Source: Tenebrio molitor (Eukaryota; Arthropoda; Insecta; Coleoptera; Tenebrionidae). Taken from it: 64,000 bases of DNA. Under the pieces are notes generated by a model. The model had not been told where the DNA came from and did not search any database. It worked only from the letters and a program-made list of their open reading frames with translations. The DNA lies in contig NC_091047.1 of NCBI RefSeq assembly GCF_963966145.1, forward strand, positions 22,568,001 to 22,632,000, written 5' to 3'. The translations under genes and the position numbers were made by a program. Positions 36,069 to 50,100 of this stretch are shown here, piece by piece (position 1 is the stretch's first letter; each line of letters begins with the position of its first letter).

Positions 36069-36377
36069 TTATAAATTAATAACTATTGAGATATTTTTGC
36101 AGCCATTTTAAAAAACATACTTTAGAGAAAAACGTTTTAAAAGATTTTCGTAATTGTCGATTTAATGAGGATTATTTTAAACCGCTATACCTACTCCAAA
36201 ATTAATCAACTCTGGGATTTTTCGAAACCTTACTCATCAAGAAAAAGCTATTCCAAAAATTATTTAAAATTTCTATAGCACTTCCTGAACTCACTCACTA
36301 CTAAATATTAGTCAAGAATCTTGGGCACTTTAATGGCACTAAGAAATTTAACGAAGGGAACTGTAATGAATAATGAA

Positions 36378-36845
36378 TTACCATAAAATTCCTAACATAA
36401 AATGCTCTATTGTCTTTTCAACTTTGTTTAAGCTAACTACTTTAGTACTTTTAGTATCCAGTACCACCCACCTGTGAAAAACGTAAATAACTTTCTGCAT
36501 TTTCCAGTCGTTCTTTCCGAGCTCCACATTATACAGATAAAATTGCTGCGAGGAAGTGAACCATAAAAAATTCCCAAGTCTTTCAACAAAAATTTCAAAA
36601 TTAAAATCAAAACCTGAACTCGAGGGCGCTTTCACGACGTGGATTAAATCCATTTCGAGGTCAACCGCAATTTGTTCTTTGCCAAGAGGGACGTTCTTTA
36701 TTGGCCTTTCCGTGCGACGAAACGAGCGATGCGGTCCCGCCCCCACCGCCGCCACTGCAATCCCTTCCGGCACGCTCGGGTGACTTCCCCGAGCATTGAA
36801 CAAGGACCACGAGTACATTACATAAAAATATCGATCACTTATCAA
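36378..36845 (-). other. Unassigned 155-codon open frame; coding status doubtful
   Basis: The frame from 36845 to 36378 contains LEMDLIHVVKAPSSSGFDFN and FLWFTSSQQFYLYNVELGK. A TTTTTCACAG|GTGGGT sequence inside it (about 36480-36466) could serve as an acceptor or a donor. Composition is plausible for coding sequence, but I recognise no domain, and the upper half lies in a GC-rich patch where long frames arise by chance. It could be an isolated exon or nothing. Confidence 0.18.
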
Positions 36846-37944
36846 ATTAATTCCAAGGTAGGGGACGAAGTGTGAAGCTTATCGAATTCGACAATTGTCA
36901 CAATTTCCCGAAAAACTGCATCATTTGTGAGTCCTCAAAGCGAAATTGATCGAAGCGAAGCGACCATTCACGCTCGAAATGCCGACGTGATTGTAGACGA
37001 TTAGTCGGAAGGAGTATATTCAAGAACAATTTCAATTTCCATAATAACAAGTCAAGTGGTGCATTAGATAGAAGAGCGTTACGAATTTGTCAAATTATTG
37101 CTTACCTGTTGCTCTGGATTTGCCACCGGATACGCGAACTGATTGTTGTTAATTATTTATGCGGGATGATAAATAGCAATCTATCCGATAGCGATATTTC
37201 AGAATTATTTTTGAAAAATCATCACCGAAGGAAATGCGAAGATTTGCAATTATTCCCGCTCCGTAAATGCTGTTTTAAGCCGATTTCCTTTTAAGGAGTA
37301 ATCCGGATGATCAATCCTTGTCGACGTGTTAAATACAACAAGGATGGGGTGTTCGGAAATGGATTACTCGTCGATTCCACTTTTTCTGTTTCTGCCGTAC
37401 AATCGACAATAACGGCAAATCGAGTAATGAGCCGAAGAACAAGTGTAACCAGAGAAAAAGCCAATTAGCGACAGCACTAACCTCAAGAAATCCTTAAAAG
37501 AACACGACAGTCCTCACCTGGAACAAAAAGCGAAATTAATACGGTAATACAAATGGGCGGATTATGCAGCATGATCGAACCCGCTGCAAGATCTCAGCAG
37601 TGTGCCCAGACAATGATAAATCATGCATGAGTTTGATGCAACGATTTTATAATCAGGTAACGGCAACGCCAATTAACATGGACGAGCCGTATTTAGCAAA
37701 AAAGTGGCAGAAGCACACTGACCTGAAATTAGCTAATTAAGTAATGGTGGTGAAAAAGTTATGAATCAGTAGCAAATCATTAACGTCAGGTATTAAAACA
37801 CGAGGAAAGAGCAAGTAACAAATAGGGAAAAAAAATTAGACTCATTATTTTTGCTTTGTCTAATTAAAATCCAGTCCGGTCAGGATTTAAATACATGAGG
37901 GTTGTGTGAAATGTACTTCGTAAATGGGGGGTAATTTTTGGCAT

Positions 37945-38215
37945 CTTTTGATAACCCACATATTGCTCGAGCTTCTTGGCTTTCTTGGAAGAGAAAGAAA
38001 TGGAATTGTTGCCATGGCCCCTTCGATCCCCTGATTTATCACCCATCGACGATGTACCCCATTCCCCAACAACTTTGGAAGAACTTCAGAGTGCCGTAGT
38101 AAAGTCATGGGAGGCCACTCCTCAAGAATTCATAGACAACCCTAACATACCTCGCAGAATGCAGGACTCTGTATTCGAGAGCGGGGTGGCCCACCTCATT
38201 ATTAATTTCTTTTAA
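37945..38215 (+). pseudogene. Tc1-like transposase C-terminal fragment, frameshifted
   Basis: DNPHIARA (from about 37950) shifts frame into FLEEKEMELLPWPLRSPDLS, PIDD, then TTLEELQSAVVKSWEATPQE, FIDN and IPRRMQDSVF. This is the standard Tc1-family end: the second catalytic region DNARPH, then LPWP.RSPDLNPIE with the third acidic residue, then the C-terminal helix with P.EFI.N and RR.Q. The segment normally between PIEH-W and the C-terminal helix (about 20 residues, WD-LGRR...) is missing. The first catalytic Asp and the DNA-binding domain are gone, and no terminal repeats were found. It is a dead fragment; the in-frame part alone runs 37976-38215. Confidence 0.78.
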
Positions 38216-41200
38216 CTTCTTGTCTGCCGAATTGCTCTAAACTTTAATCATTTATTACTGACTGTACCCTAAATATGTGTGTAAACTTGTATTAAAAAAA
38301 AAACGCATTATGTCTGGATGTTCGGATTTTACTTGCGAGCAGTATAAAACTATTGCCGTAGACGTTTCCACCAAATTTGCTAAAACCTGATCCCTTCTAT
38401 CTGGCGTTCAAATGAAATCCTGGGCTGAGTAGGCGTTGGAAAAATTAAACCGTTTAGAACAGTGTAAAGTTTGAATTTCCCGCCGTTTGACACGAATGAC
38501 ATTTGTTTATGTTTAATCGAGACATAATTGAACATGTTTGTTTTCAGCAAAGGGTGCTCTTAGATATTTGCTTCGAGAATAGGAATCGTTACGTTATTCT
38601 ATTTTTGATGTAAAACATTGGAAAGAAAGAAAAAAAAGAAACATTTTTTAGCTCTAAATTTTAGGTTAGCCGTCAGCATGCTCCAAATTAATCTACGCTT
38701 TAAAAAATCACAACAATTGACGGTTTCCAACGCCTTCCCAGCCAAGGATTTCATTTAAACGCGCGATACTTGACCAACAGTCAGCAAACGTCAGAATAGC
38801 GACCAATCAGAATCCTCTTCAACTAACACGCTAATTAGTTTCACATTACAAGCTTTAAAACACATGTTCTATTTCCAACAAAACTTGTCGATATTATTCT
38901 TTAACTTCTTAATTTTCTCACGCGTAGTTTAGACCTTCCACGGTACTCTCGCGCCAGCAACCTGACAAATCATTCCATCAAAATGGTTAACCAGCCGCTT
39001 CACCGTCAACCTTCCGCGTGACGATACATGAAAGATGAAGAATCGAACCGAATCCAGCATTATTGTACGACCCATCGAAGGTTAAGTGTGTTACAATAAT
39101 GAATGAGATCCATTAACTAACAGTGATTCCGACATGACAGTCCGATATATTGGCTCATATCGCGTTATATCCAACGATAAGGCCGTGACAAATGGTGCTG
39201 CATCCGTCCTGCTAACACCACCACTGACTTACACACGACTTACCATCAGAAGTGGGATTTTCGATTTAAAATTTAAATAGTGAGCCTGATTATGCAGCAA
39301 TTAATCATCATTATGTCTTCCAGAGTATAACCTCTGTGATTCCGAATCGATGCCGTTAAATCGTCGGCTATAATTACTCGACTTTTTTCGCCGAACAGAT
39401 TTAAGATACAATTTTTAAGTCTGGGAAGTTAATTAGCATTTTCTCTCGATTAATTACGTCTTTGGAACGTTCGAGTCGTTACACTAATTTAATTTTGCTG
39501 TCGATAGTGCCGCCTCACCGACAGCCAATCCAGTTCCATTGTGTCAAAAAGTACACACGGTGGGGATAACACTTTCCGTACAATACTCCTTCCTCACTTA
39601 CGTACCTCCACACACTGAGACACTGCCAGTTGCATAACTCGTATTAAATCCTTCAACGATCACGTCCTGGAAAGGAAAGGAACGCCACGGAAGGCACACG
39701 TTTTTTGTGAGAAATTTTTCGAATGCTTGGTCTCACGATCGTTGGCATCTTGTGGTCGTTCGACTTACAACGGAAATAAATTTATTAAAATCGATTTATC
39801 GGTTTAGTAGACCGTTGTCTTCGGCTACTGTCCCTTTTATCGATACGAGATGGTATCGTAAAAGTAAATGGTCTGTCGGTTTCCTGTGACAGTCCTTTTC
39901 AATTTGACGGGTTCTATGGGAAAGCTGCCGTCTTCACGATGTGCCACCATTAATTAAGGTGGACCATTAATAATGCTTGATTGTGGATCTGAATACATTA
40001 CATTAATAAATACGCAGGAGGAGTGGATAAGTGGGGAATAAATTGCCAAGATTTATGCCTGCTTTGGAGAAAATCTTCGTGTACGAAACGGGCAAATTAT
40101 TCCTCAAAGATTACATAGCTACCAGTTCTTGTGGTGGGATACCATGAATGCACCTAATGTAGGTACTTTTGTAAAAGCATTTCGAACAAAACAATTATCA
40201 GCTATAATGCTGTATAGTTGTCATCGATGATATTGACGAGTAAAACAGGAGCAATGTGCTGCTCCGGCTTCACGAGTCGCATCATCCATTATTAATTAAG
40301 CAGTTTTAATTTTAGTATATTTAAAATACCAAGAAAAATTCTTCATTAAATCGAGTTCGATAAGAAATGTTATTATGGATATTTTTCATATCAGTTTTAA
40401 TTAACTTCAGTGTCAGAGATATTCATTATTTATGTTAATTATTTGAAACTAATAATGTATTTATAAACATGTAGATACTCAGATAAAAATCTATTTTTAA
40501 CATATCATTTCGATTTAGTTGTAAAAGCGTGAAACGTATCATTTAAAATTTAAGAACAAAAGAAAATGATAATGATAAGTAAAAATAATAGATCTAATTG
40601 TGGCTTGCGAGGGCCCCAGAGGTTTCCTCAAAACAGAGAAACTCGCTCCGTAAAATACTTGTTCAGAACTTGCTGCTAGCAAGTGTTTTGGTCGTAAGTA
40701 ATGCTCAATGCAGCAATAAACAACGCTACAAGTGCCAGCAACGGCAACATCAGCTCGACGCAAGCAAGAAACACAAGATTGGCTATGAGAACGCAATGTA
40801 CGCCATGACCTTAAACTACTTAAACCGGATTTTGAAATATGCAATTGATAAAAAATATTATCTAAGAGTGACCGTGACACTAAATTAGCACGACTCTGTC
40901 TGGATCTGGGTCCAATTGAATTCTTGGGGGCACCGCGATCAATCCAACGGGAAGTGTCAATTTCGGGGTCACGAGGTGTAAAATTGTGCCACACTTTACT
41001 TTTAGTTTATAATCGGAAAAAAATGAACAAATGGGTATCTTAGCCTGTCGGGGATATTGTTATTTCTGCCAATAAATGAAGATAATGATGCTTTGAAATA
41101 TGTATAAGTTGGAAACATTATTATTATTTTCTAGAAAGCGAAAATCTTGTAAGAAACGACGTAAAAATAATGTTCTTAACTCAAATAATAGGTATGATAT

Positions 41201-44200
41201 AAGAAAATTCAAGGTTTTCTATTAGAAAAATGAATAATATATCCATTTTGAACAAAATATTAATTTTTCTTCATTCTTCATTTCTGTGCCAGACTGAGTA
41301 ATAACTTTAAAAAAATGTAGTCAACAATAAACAGAAGAATCTATGACTATTTCAGTTATAAAGAGATATAAAGACTGTTCACAATATACAGGGTGTTATT
41401 GAAATACATGCGACAAATTCTAAGGTTGGGAAATTTCAAACAGTTTTTTAGATATTTTTATCTGAAAAATGAAGACTTTTATTCTAAAACGTTTTGTTAG
41501 TTTCTTCTATCGTCTTTCTACTAAAGTATGTAACTAACAAATTAGTATAGTGTCTCAATTCTAAATTTCCACCACCTGTTGAATTATGTTGGCAAAATAA
41601 AAATATTTCTAAATATAATTATTTCATAAACATGATTCAAAGACAACATAATTTACTTTACGCTAAAATGAAAAATGTTCTAGTAAAATATTTGGAAGAA
41701 ATAGTTTAGCACCTTTTTTTTATTTATATTTTTTATTTATTTATTTATAAAATCTTGAATTGTAAAAATGGAAATTGACAGACACAGAGAATGATAACCT
41801 CACAAGTACAACCTGACGCATTTTTCACCAAACAGTGTTGCCGGGTGTATTTCTAACGTAGAGTGTAAGGTAGGTATATATCTTTAGAAGGTAGTGCCAT
41901 TCCGTTCCACAATTTTTCGCCTCGAAATTAAAACAGAGGACATTATCGATAAATCCGGTGAGTGGGACAAAGATAGAAGTACACAATTTTACGGGATTTT
42001 TGTATCGTGTCAAAACAGATTAACATAACATTGCTCGAAATTAAAAGAGGCAGATATATCTCTGTACCGTTGGCGATACCTTTGTGATATACTCGTAGTA
42101 CCTTAGTAGAGTGCAGAGTTGGTGGAAATTTACAATTGAGACAGACTATAGGTTATTAATTAAAAAGAAATAATTTCATTATACAGTGATATTTTTCAAT
42201 GGTGGGCGAACTGCCCCCATATTGCATTAAAACAAATACCTAGTTCAGGAAAATTTTGTTGTAATTTTTTTGAAAATATTTATGACAATAAAAATAAGAA
42301 GTACATTCACCTTGCTTTGGCATAATGACAGGCCGTAGAAATTTTGCATTTAATTTGGTATCTAGTAAAGCTGTCTGTTGAATTAGGTTAAGTTTTTCTA
42401 AGTTTGAAATCAAACAGTTTGTCCAACGTTAAAAAAAATAATCATGGCCTCCCATTATGCCACATATTTTATTATGAAATTGTTACATACATAAAAATGC
42501 AGTGGAGTGAAAAGTATGCATGTAATGAGAAAATTATATTTCGGCGAACTGCTCCTGCATTTCCTCAATTAAAATCTTGGAATTTTTCAGTTATTTATGA
42601 TAGGCGTATAAAATGAACACTCATGTAATAATGGTTGTGTCTTAATAAACAGTGTGATCAAGTCACCATAACTTCGTTGAATAAAGATATAATTTATTAT
42701 TATTTATTAGCCACTTTAATAGAGAAAGAAACTGCAACGATCAGTGAGACGACGAACCCGTAGTAGCAATCTCGGGGTTATCAACCAAATAACGGCCATA
42801 AATTTATAATAAACTATATAAAATATTTTTCTACATAAAAACATTTATTAGAAAATTACAACACACAGGCAAATAACGAGATAGGTAATAAACGTGTAGT
42901 AGCAACATTTTCTAGATTTTTTTTAAAGAGTAATTCACACACCACACCCTAAAACTTTGATGAGCCTCAAATCCGCCTAAATAATTAATTTAATCGGCCC
43001 GCATGCCGCTCCCGCACGTTCCAACCCCAAACCACCATCTACACGACCATAATTGAATCGAATTAAGAAAAAAATCCCTCTCAACAATCGTCCGTGGCCG
43101 ACGCGAGTCAGAAGCAATTTTTGCCGTCGTTGTATTTATAGTCAGCTGTCAAGGCTGTTCACTTCGTGCCCCGTCTGAAATCCGTCTCAACAATTTGATC
43201 AAAATGCAATCAGAAATTGCGACGGAACGTGTCTTATTGGGCCCCCGCGCATTCTACCAAAGACAATGAATAATTCCGAGTTGAGATCGCAGCCGAGCGA
43301 TCACGTTTATCTCGACCAAGGTCAAAACAAAGATACCAACAGGTTCATCAACCAGGCTCACCACAGACACATCCTTCGGAGTAATTAATCCGCAATGTGG
43401 AAACCAAAGGTGTAATTATGGATTTTTAATTCGATTATTACGGCTCCGCGCGATAACCGAACAATTCTTCTGCGGCTCTGGGTGCTCCGATTGCTATCGA
43501 CAAATTAGAAGACGAAAATGAAGAACTTTTGCTGTCACTGATGCACTCTTATTTATGGAACGGCGAGCTAATGGTCGAGCATAAATTTTAATCCCACACT
43601 TTGCAAAACAATTTTTCGAACGTTAACGCAACTATTTCTTCCAAAATGGACTTCATGATGAAGAGAACGCCTCCAGCCGGACAATATATTATCGGAATTT
43701 GTACCATATAATTGCGGGTTTTGATTTTTACCATCGTCTGGTATGTGTGAAGTCCCATACATCATATCGACATCTTAACGGCATCTCGCGATTAACACGC
43801 CGCAAAAAAACACCACTGTCTTCTTCCTACCGTCTATTTACATACTGCTGTCGCCACAAGACTCTAAATCTTGGGGAACATCATCGCGGTCATCCTCTGA
43901 AGACCGTGAAATTTGTGAGTTTTTTTCCTCGTTCGGCGACCGATCAAGCATAATAGAATCTCTCTTAATTTAGTGAAGACGTCTCGGCCTTCTCGAGCGA
44001 AATGCGAAGATGATATTTTAATTCTGGATTTGTCGGACGAGCTAGCCGCCAGATAGGCTCGTCATAAATCCGACAAGACAGAATATAGGAATATTTATGG
44101 CGAATTTCAAAATAAAACGGACGTGTTTTTTGCTTTATGCTGCTGCGATACAACTTCATTACCAACCGTAAATCATAGAGCTTTTTTAGAGTAATGACTC

Positions 44201-46053
44201 TGGAAAATGTTCAAGGTTCTGTTGCGGATTTTCGACGCGGAAGAGAACCAGCACAATCGAATTTTCGACAAAAAGTGCAAATCTGCACCAAGATCAATAC
44301 AAGTTTTAATTTGACGAGTTTTTTTTTTTTGTGGCAATTTAACAGTAAGTTCTCGGAAGGAAGAAAAGAAAACAGTGTTCTTAGAAACGCGCAAGGTTTA
44401 CAATTAACAATTTGCAAATGTTCGAAAAACCTCTTGAAACAATTTTTTAACTGTCCGTGACTCGGCTTTTAATTTTTCAATGTCAGTACGAAAGTTTCTG
44501 GGCGATTTCGTACGGACAAAATTTTTTCTCTTGCGAAAAAGCCAGAAGTACCATGATTAGACTTTTGTTAAAGTGAATTATTTTTCGAAATTATTAAATC
44601 AGCCGTTATATGTGTTTTACCTTGTTAGTTTAGTTATTTTCCCGCGGCAATAAATTCAACGCATGACTTGCTTTAAATTAAAGGTAATGCTCGCTTCTGG
44701 TTTTCTTCAGTTTGTCATTATTATTCATTCAAACTGTGGGTGTTCCCTAATCAACGACATTGAAATAAACTTATTTAGTACGTATGTTTTCGAGACATTT
44801 GAATAATCACCTGAGACACATGGTGTGAAAGAATTAAGAATAATTATGTACCTGACTGTCTATCTTCATTAATTATTGTGACGCTTAAATTGGTTTAGTT
44901 AAATGTAGCAGTGGTGTTATGACGAAACCTTCTTTGAAAAAAGTTGTCCTATTCTATTTAATTTTTGCAAACTTTGTAAATTAATTTGAAGAAATAAATT
45001 AATTCATGAGTGTTTGAGTGTCAGCGGCTAATTGTTTTCTTCTCTAATTTTTATAAATTAATCATTAAGCAATTCAGTCAAACTACTCCTACTCACTTTT
45101 AACCTCTTTTTTCCCCTTGAGGGGTGAAATAATAACATATACTATTTTTTCTTCAAACCTTCATAACAAATTATTTAAGACATGTTAAGAAACCAGGTAG
45201 GAATTTCAAATGATTTAGCTAGTTTACTTTACTGCCGCTCATCAGGGGAGATAATAACTTCACGGACGCCCTCAGGGGAGATAATAACTTTATCTGCCGC
45301 TCGTCAGCTCGTTAGATGCCATGACAATGAAGTGACGCTTTAGCATTATCAATACAGCAGGATAATGTCATAATTTACGGACGTTTGAAGAAAAAAAAAA
45401 ATTAAAACATTTTAAAAACATTTGTAAACCTTTGTAAATAAAAACTAAGCTGAAAATTGAAGAGAATTTGTGAAAACATACTCGTATTTTACACCTTCTT
45501 ACCTTCTACGAGTGGAGTTTCTAAAAACCACTTCTTAGGGATATGTTTTTTAGTCATCTAGGTCTCTATTTTAAATGTTCGTAATTCTTTACTATCAATT
45601 GAAAGGATGACCGCAAGGCCGGTTTGAAGCAAACTGACGTAAGTTTCAGAAAATTTTCATTAAAAAATACAAGCTTTCCGTTCGAATTGAAACTTCGTTT
45701 CTTGGGGTAAAGGGGCCATTTTGAATAGGTCGGTCAGTTTTCGATATTACTTCGAGACGGAATCTACCGTCATGCGAATTTACAGAACTATTTAGGTGGC
45801 AGGCTAGAGGCTTCATCACGACTGAATCCATAGCTCTTTCCCTAGAAGCTCTGGTACAAGAGCAAAGGAAGAGGTATCCAGTTTGGAGCTCCGTACTTCA
45901 AACTGGACTTCATTTTAAAAAATGTCTTTAAATTTTCATTTCAAATTTTGCAATAAAGCTCGTATGAAAATTGTTCCTTCTTCTTTCCCTGTTTTTACGA
46001 AAAAAATTTTGTTCCAATGTTGTGTTAAGCTAATTATACACCTGTTAATTATA
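38216..46053. other. Gene-free stretch with weak repeat traces
   Basis: Holds a lone DNA-element end ATACAGGGTGTTATTGAAAT at 41391, an inverted pair of about 30 bp (GTCTCAATTCTAAATTTCCA near 41553 against its complement near 42121-42143), and GC-richer blocks at 38.9-40.1 and 42.9-44.2 kb. No coding motif recognised. Confidence 0.4.
45232..45302. repeat. Imperfect tandem duplication, 30-bp period
   Basis: TCAGGGGAGATAATAACTT occurs at 45242-45260 and again at 45272-45290. CTGCCGCTC flanks the pair at 45232 and 45294. Confidence 0.85.
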
Positions 46054-47142
46054 CAGGGTGTCTCAGCTAAGACTTTCGAGCCTAATATCTCGGTTATTTG
46101 CCAACGGATTTTTATGAAATTTAAAATGCAGATATTTTAGACCGTGAAGGTTCAATTAGTAATAATAAAAGTACCTCAAGTTAAAAAATGTACTTTTAAC
46201 ACATGTTTCCTTTATCGAAAATTATGCGCGATTATTATTAGATTGTTAAACATTAAAAAATAGGGGTCTACACAAACAATTAAGTAAATCACTTGTCTGA
46301 TTCAACGAAAAGATTAGATTTCGTCGTTAAAAAATTAATGTAAAACTTGAAGGTATTTGAGCAATATTGCAACAATAGATTATTAATTGTCAAGCAACAT
46401 TTTGTACACCCTTTAAAGTCTGTCAAAATTGGGCGCGCTTTATTAGAAACGTCAAATTGTGAAAATTTATTGAAAATACTCTAAAAATAGACTAAAGCGG
46501 CAGACATTTCAATATTGTTGAAAAAGGAAAAAAAAATTGCCTATGGAGAGTGTCGTAAGAACTTCAATGACACAGTTCGTTTTCTCGTGGAACACTATCC
46601 AAATGTAGGCTTTACAAAATGTAAGGTTAAGAGAGTCGTCAATTTATTTGAAGACACAGGAAGCGTACGTGAACTAAATTACCTTGCTAAAATATCCCGA
46701 TCCTGTTTTAGGCCTTTATGGAAGAATTAAAGCCTCCAGTATAATAAATTACGTCCAAATGTTGTCTTTAACTTTGTAAGTGTTTGTAAAGTTAGCAAGA
46801 TAAACGTCAAATACGTCACCTGCGCATCTGCGAAAAGGGATGACCAAAATTCTGCAAAATTGCGCGTTTCATACACGTCTACGTTTTTGCATTTGCAGCC
46901 ACGTTTAAACAGTTTTTTGCTTTTTTCTTGCAAACCAGACGTCTTTCAAGGACGAGTTTTTTCCCACAGCATTTTTTATTGACGATCAATTTTTTATGTA
47001 AATCTTAATTGATTCAACATTTTAAAAAGGCATGTAAAAATTACGTTTTTAAGACTTGGGTGATTGCATTAATGGGATTTTATTCTTCACCGTCTAAAAT
47101 ATCTGCATTTTAAATTTCACAAAAATCCGCTGGAAAATAACT
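46054..47142 (+). mobile_element. DNA transposon derivative of 1.1 kb (copy 2), right end truncated
   Basis: The left end is intact (CAGGGTGTCTCAGCTAAGAC preceded by TA at 46052-46053). The interior is colinear with copy 1 in reverse orientation. The right end matches copy 1 up to ATCCGCTGGAAAATAACT, then breaks off into a short tandem array of CTAATACTAA. About 40-45 bp of the terminal repeat is missing, so this copy could not be mobilised in trans. Confidence 0.83.
46515..46730 (+). pseudogene. Transposase N-terminal helix-turn-helix fragment (fuller version)
   Basis: A 71-codon frame reading KKEKKIAYGECRKNFNDTVR, FLVEHYPNVGF, CKVKRVVNLFEDTGSVRELN. The order of a YGECRKN helix, a YPNVGFT turn region and an ETGSV-like end fits the N-terminal DNA-binding domain of mariner-related insect transposases. 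The first codon is TTG in the sequence, so no proper start is evident. It stops after 71 codons with no catalytic domain. This copy keeps ten residues deleted in its sister at 16084-16269, so it is closer to the ancestral sequence. Confidence 0.62.
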
Positions 47143-47175
47143 AATACTAACTAATACTAACTAATAATAATATTT
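47141..47175. repeat. Short tandem array at broken transposon end
   Basis: CTAATACTAA is repeated twice exactly, followed by CTAATAATAA. It starts exactly where the terminal repeat of transposon copy 2 stops. Confidence 0.8.
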
Positions 47176-50100
47176 CATAAGCGTGCATTTGATTTTTTTG
47201 CTATCATTACACATTGATTTGACAGTTTTCAAAATTGCGCGACTATGAACTGTCAAAGAAATATCAACTCTACCCTACCCACACAGTTGCCACATAAATT
47301 TTCGTACATAGTTGCCATACTTAGCCACAATCATTTTGAATTACCCAATATACTGAATTGAACAATAATATAATTTCAGTTGCAAGAATCATAAGGGAGT
47401 CCGGAGAATACTCGTAAAATTAAATTAACACCTAAATGTGAGAACCAGACTAGTGTGCATGCATCATCTTTGTTTACAAAATCGCATGTCTCCATTAAAA
47501 ATGGTAAAGATACGAATACAAAACGCACTATTCAATACGGCTTAAATCAAATAGGTATACGATTAAATCTTATTGGAACAGGAACACTACAACATCTTTG
47601 ATTTGACATGTACCTAGTAGGTACATTACGAGTGTGAATTTTTATATAAATTTCAAAACAAAAATTCCCGTTTACATACTTGTACGGTAATATCCTGTGG
47701 ATATTTGTTTAGAAATACCAAAACAGGATACGGCGAACAGGATTTATGACATTCCGAGCTCTTTACCTGTTACATGATCACGCATAATCATCTACTGCTC
47801 TAAAGACTACAGAAAAGACGTAACAAGAAGGCGCTATCTTATACTGAATTTTTAGCTTTACCATAAGTTTATGAAGTGGACGCAACGTAAGTAAGTTTTT
47901 GACAATGGCAAAATATTTCTTTTTTAATAGAACAATAATAGCCGCGTGGAGGACGAGCAGTATTCGAACTATGTATTATTAATATTATTTTGCATGTAAA
48001 TTGTTTAATATCATGGTAAAAATTAAACCCAGGAATAGATAATAGTTGTAACAAAAACTCAATTAATGTTGCTATAAAACAAAGACTGCTATAGAATGAC
48101 AAAATGTATCAATAGTCTGTCTAGAATCAGTAATACCGTTAAGACTTTATTGCTTGTTTGTTTGAGCAGAACAAGCAAAATTTTTTTTAAAACAACACAC
48201 CGGGATCAAGAATTAATATTAAAATAGCATGAAGAAAGGAAATCATATATAACGTCACAATTATTAAACAGAAGTGAATGCACAATTTGTTTTATTATTT
48301 AATAACTCTTCTACTTATTTGATAGGCTTTTAGAAGGCCTGTTCATTCCTTTTCCTTTGATTTTCGTATGAAGTACATCCAGGATTATGTTGCCTTATTT
48401 TGGAAAGAAATGCTTTTCATGGTCGAGTCCCTAGGAAGAAACCGTACATTAACAAAAAAAAAATTGTAAGATCAAAATTTGCAAGCAATTACATCAGTAA
48501 GAATATTGTTTTATGGAATAATAGTATATTATGATACAAGGTTATAAGGAAGCCTTTAAAGCACGCGCGACGAGTTTAATTAAGAGCACGACGCGTAGCG
48601 GAGTGCTTTTAACGTCGCAATGTGGGTGAATTTGTTGTTACCTAAGCAATCTAAAAGCTTTAGTGTTTTAAAAGCCCTTTTTCGCACGCATTTTAGTGTC
48701 AAAAACAGGGATTATGATTCAGGTATAATAAAAAATTATTTTCTCGGATAAAAGTAAATACAATATTTGTGGAAGTGATGGATATCAAGAAGTGTGGAAA
48801 AGAAAAAATACAGTCCTAGGTACTAAAAATTTACTGCGAAACACAGTGGTGGTGGCTCAATTATGATGTTGGAATACATATATGGCGTAGGAAATCTTGT
48901 GATCGTTGAAGGAATAACGGATAAAACTCGGTATTTATGGATTTTAAAAATCAAGTGTTAACAAATTAAGACTACAGATGAAACATACACGGAAAATTGT
49001 TATGGAATGGTTGATCTTCATATAGTTATGATTTTATGATGTAGAAAGAAAAAAAGCAGTTAATAAATGCTATAAAATCTCTGATTTAACTGACATGTAA
49101 AAAATTATCAAAAAAATTATCGTATATCTAATTCCAATTTGATCGGTCCAATTTTAAAAAACAGAGCATTTTCATTGGCCAAATGTTTACGAGGTGAATA
49201 CTTTCGTTACTGGATTTACAAAGCCATTTAATCATTTCTTAAAGTCATAGCTGCAGCTGTCGATATTTTATCGTGTCATGCATTTTTCCAATCCCAAAGT
49301 ATAATCATCATTGTTACATGAAATATAAATAGGTCTCGCTAGAATAATTCAATACACAATGCCATCACATTTCATTTGATAATTCTGACGAATTATTATG
49401 TACTGGCCACACCACATTGCACACGGTAATTGTATATTTTCATTTATTCGTAAAACATAAAATATCTATCAATTTCAGTTCGATAATTTCTAATTGGCTC
49501 TTGTAAAAACATCACCAGGTATAACGGTTAGTTTTGGATAGCTAAACATCAATACATTAGTTTGGCGAAGATTCCACTCGTTTTTGCACCGATCTGTCAA
49601 ATTCCCATTCTAGGCTAATTTGCTTTTTGCCTTCTCCGACCAAACTAATAACCACAATTCATCGTACTTTCATTCGAAATCCACAGATGCACGATCCATC
49701 ATCCTGCCAGGACGACTCATTACGAGAATATTATTTAAGCCTCTCCGTCCGTTAGCACCGTGCGAGCAAATCCGCAATTTGGCCTGCGCCGGAGCCACCG
49801 GAACAGTTATTTTCAGCGGCGGATCCAGAGGCAGCGCAAATTTGTTACGTCTCCACGTCTCGTTTCGGATTCCGTTTGTGTCTGCTGGCCTTTGGAAGTC
49901 GGCACACGCCGCCGATGCCGCCTCCCACTGACCCGACGTGATCGATTCTCGACGTCGGAAACGCGAATGGAATAGTTCTCGGGGGGCAGAGACTCAAAAG
50001 GCGCTCCGGGACGTTTTCAACGCCGCACCTGTGATCGGTTTATTTACGGGTGCTATATTTGGAGAGAACGACCGACGTTATTCCTCCTCTACCCTTTCAG

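Noticed and set aside
40539..40994. 151-codon minus frame and overlapping plus frame
   Set aside because: Both strands open, no recognisable domain; possibly an unidentified repeat, but coding cannot be supported.
45232..45302. CRISPR-like spaced repeats
   Set aside because: Only two 19-bp units with an 11-bp gap; a simple tandem duplication in an animal genome.
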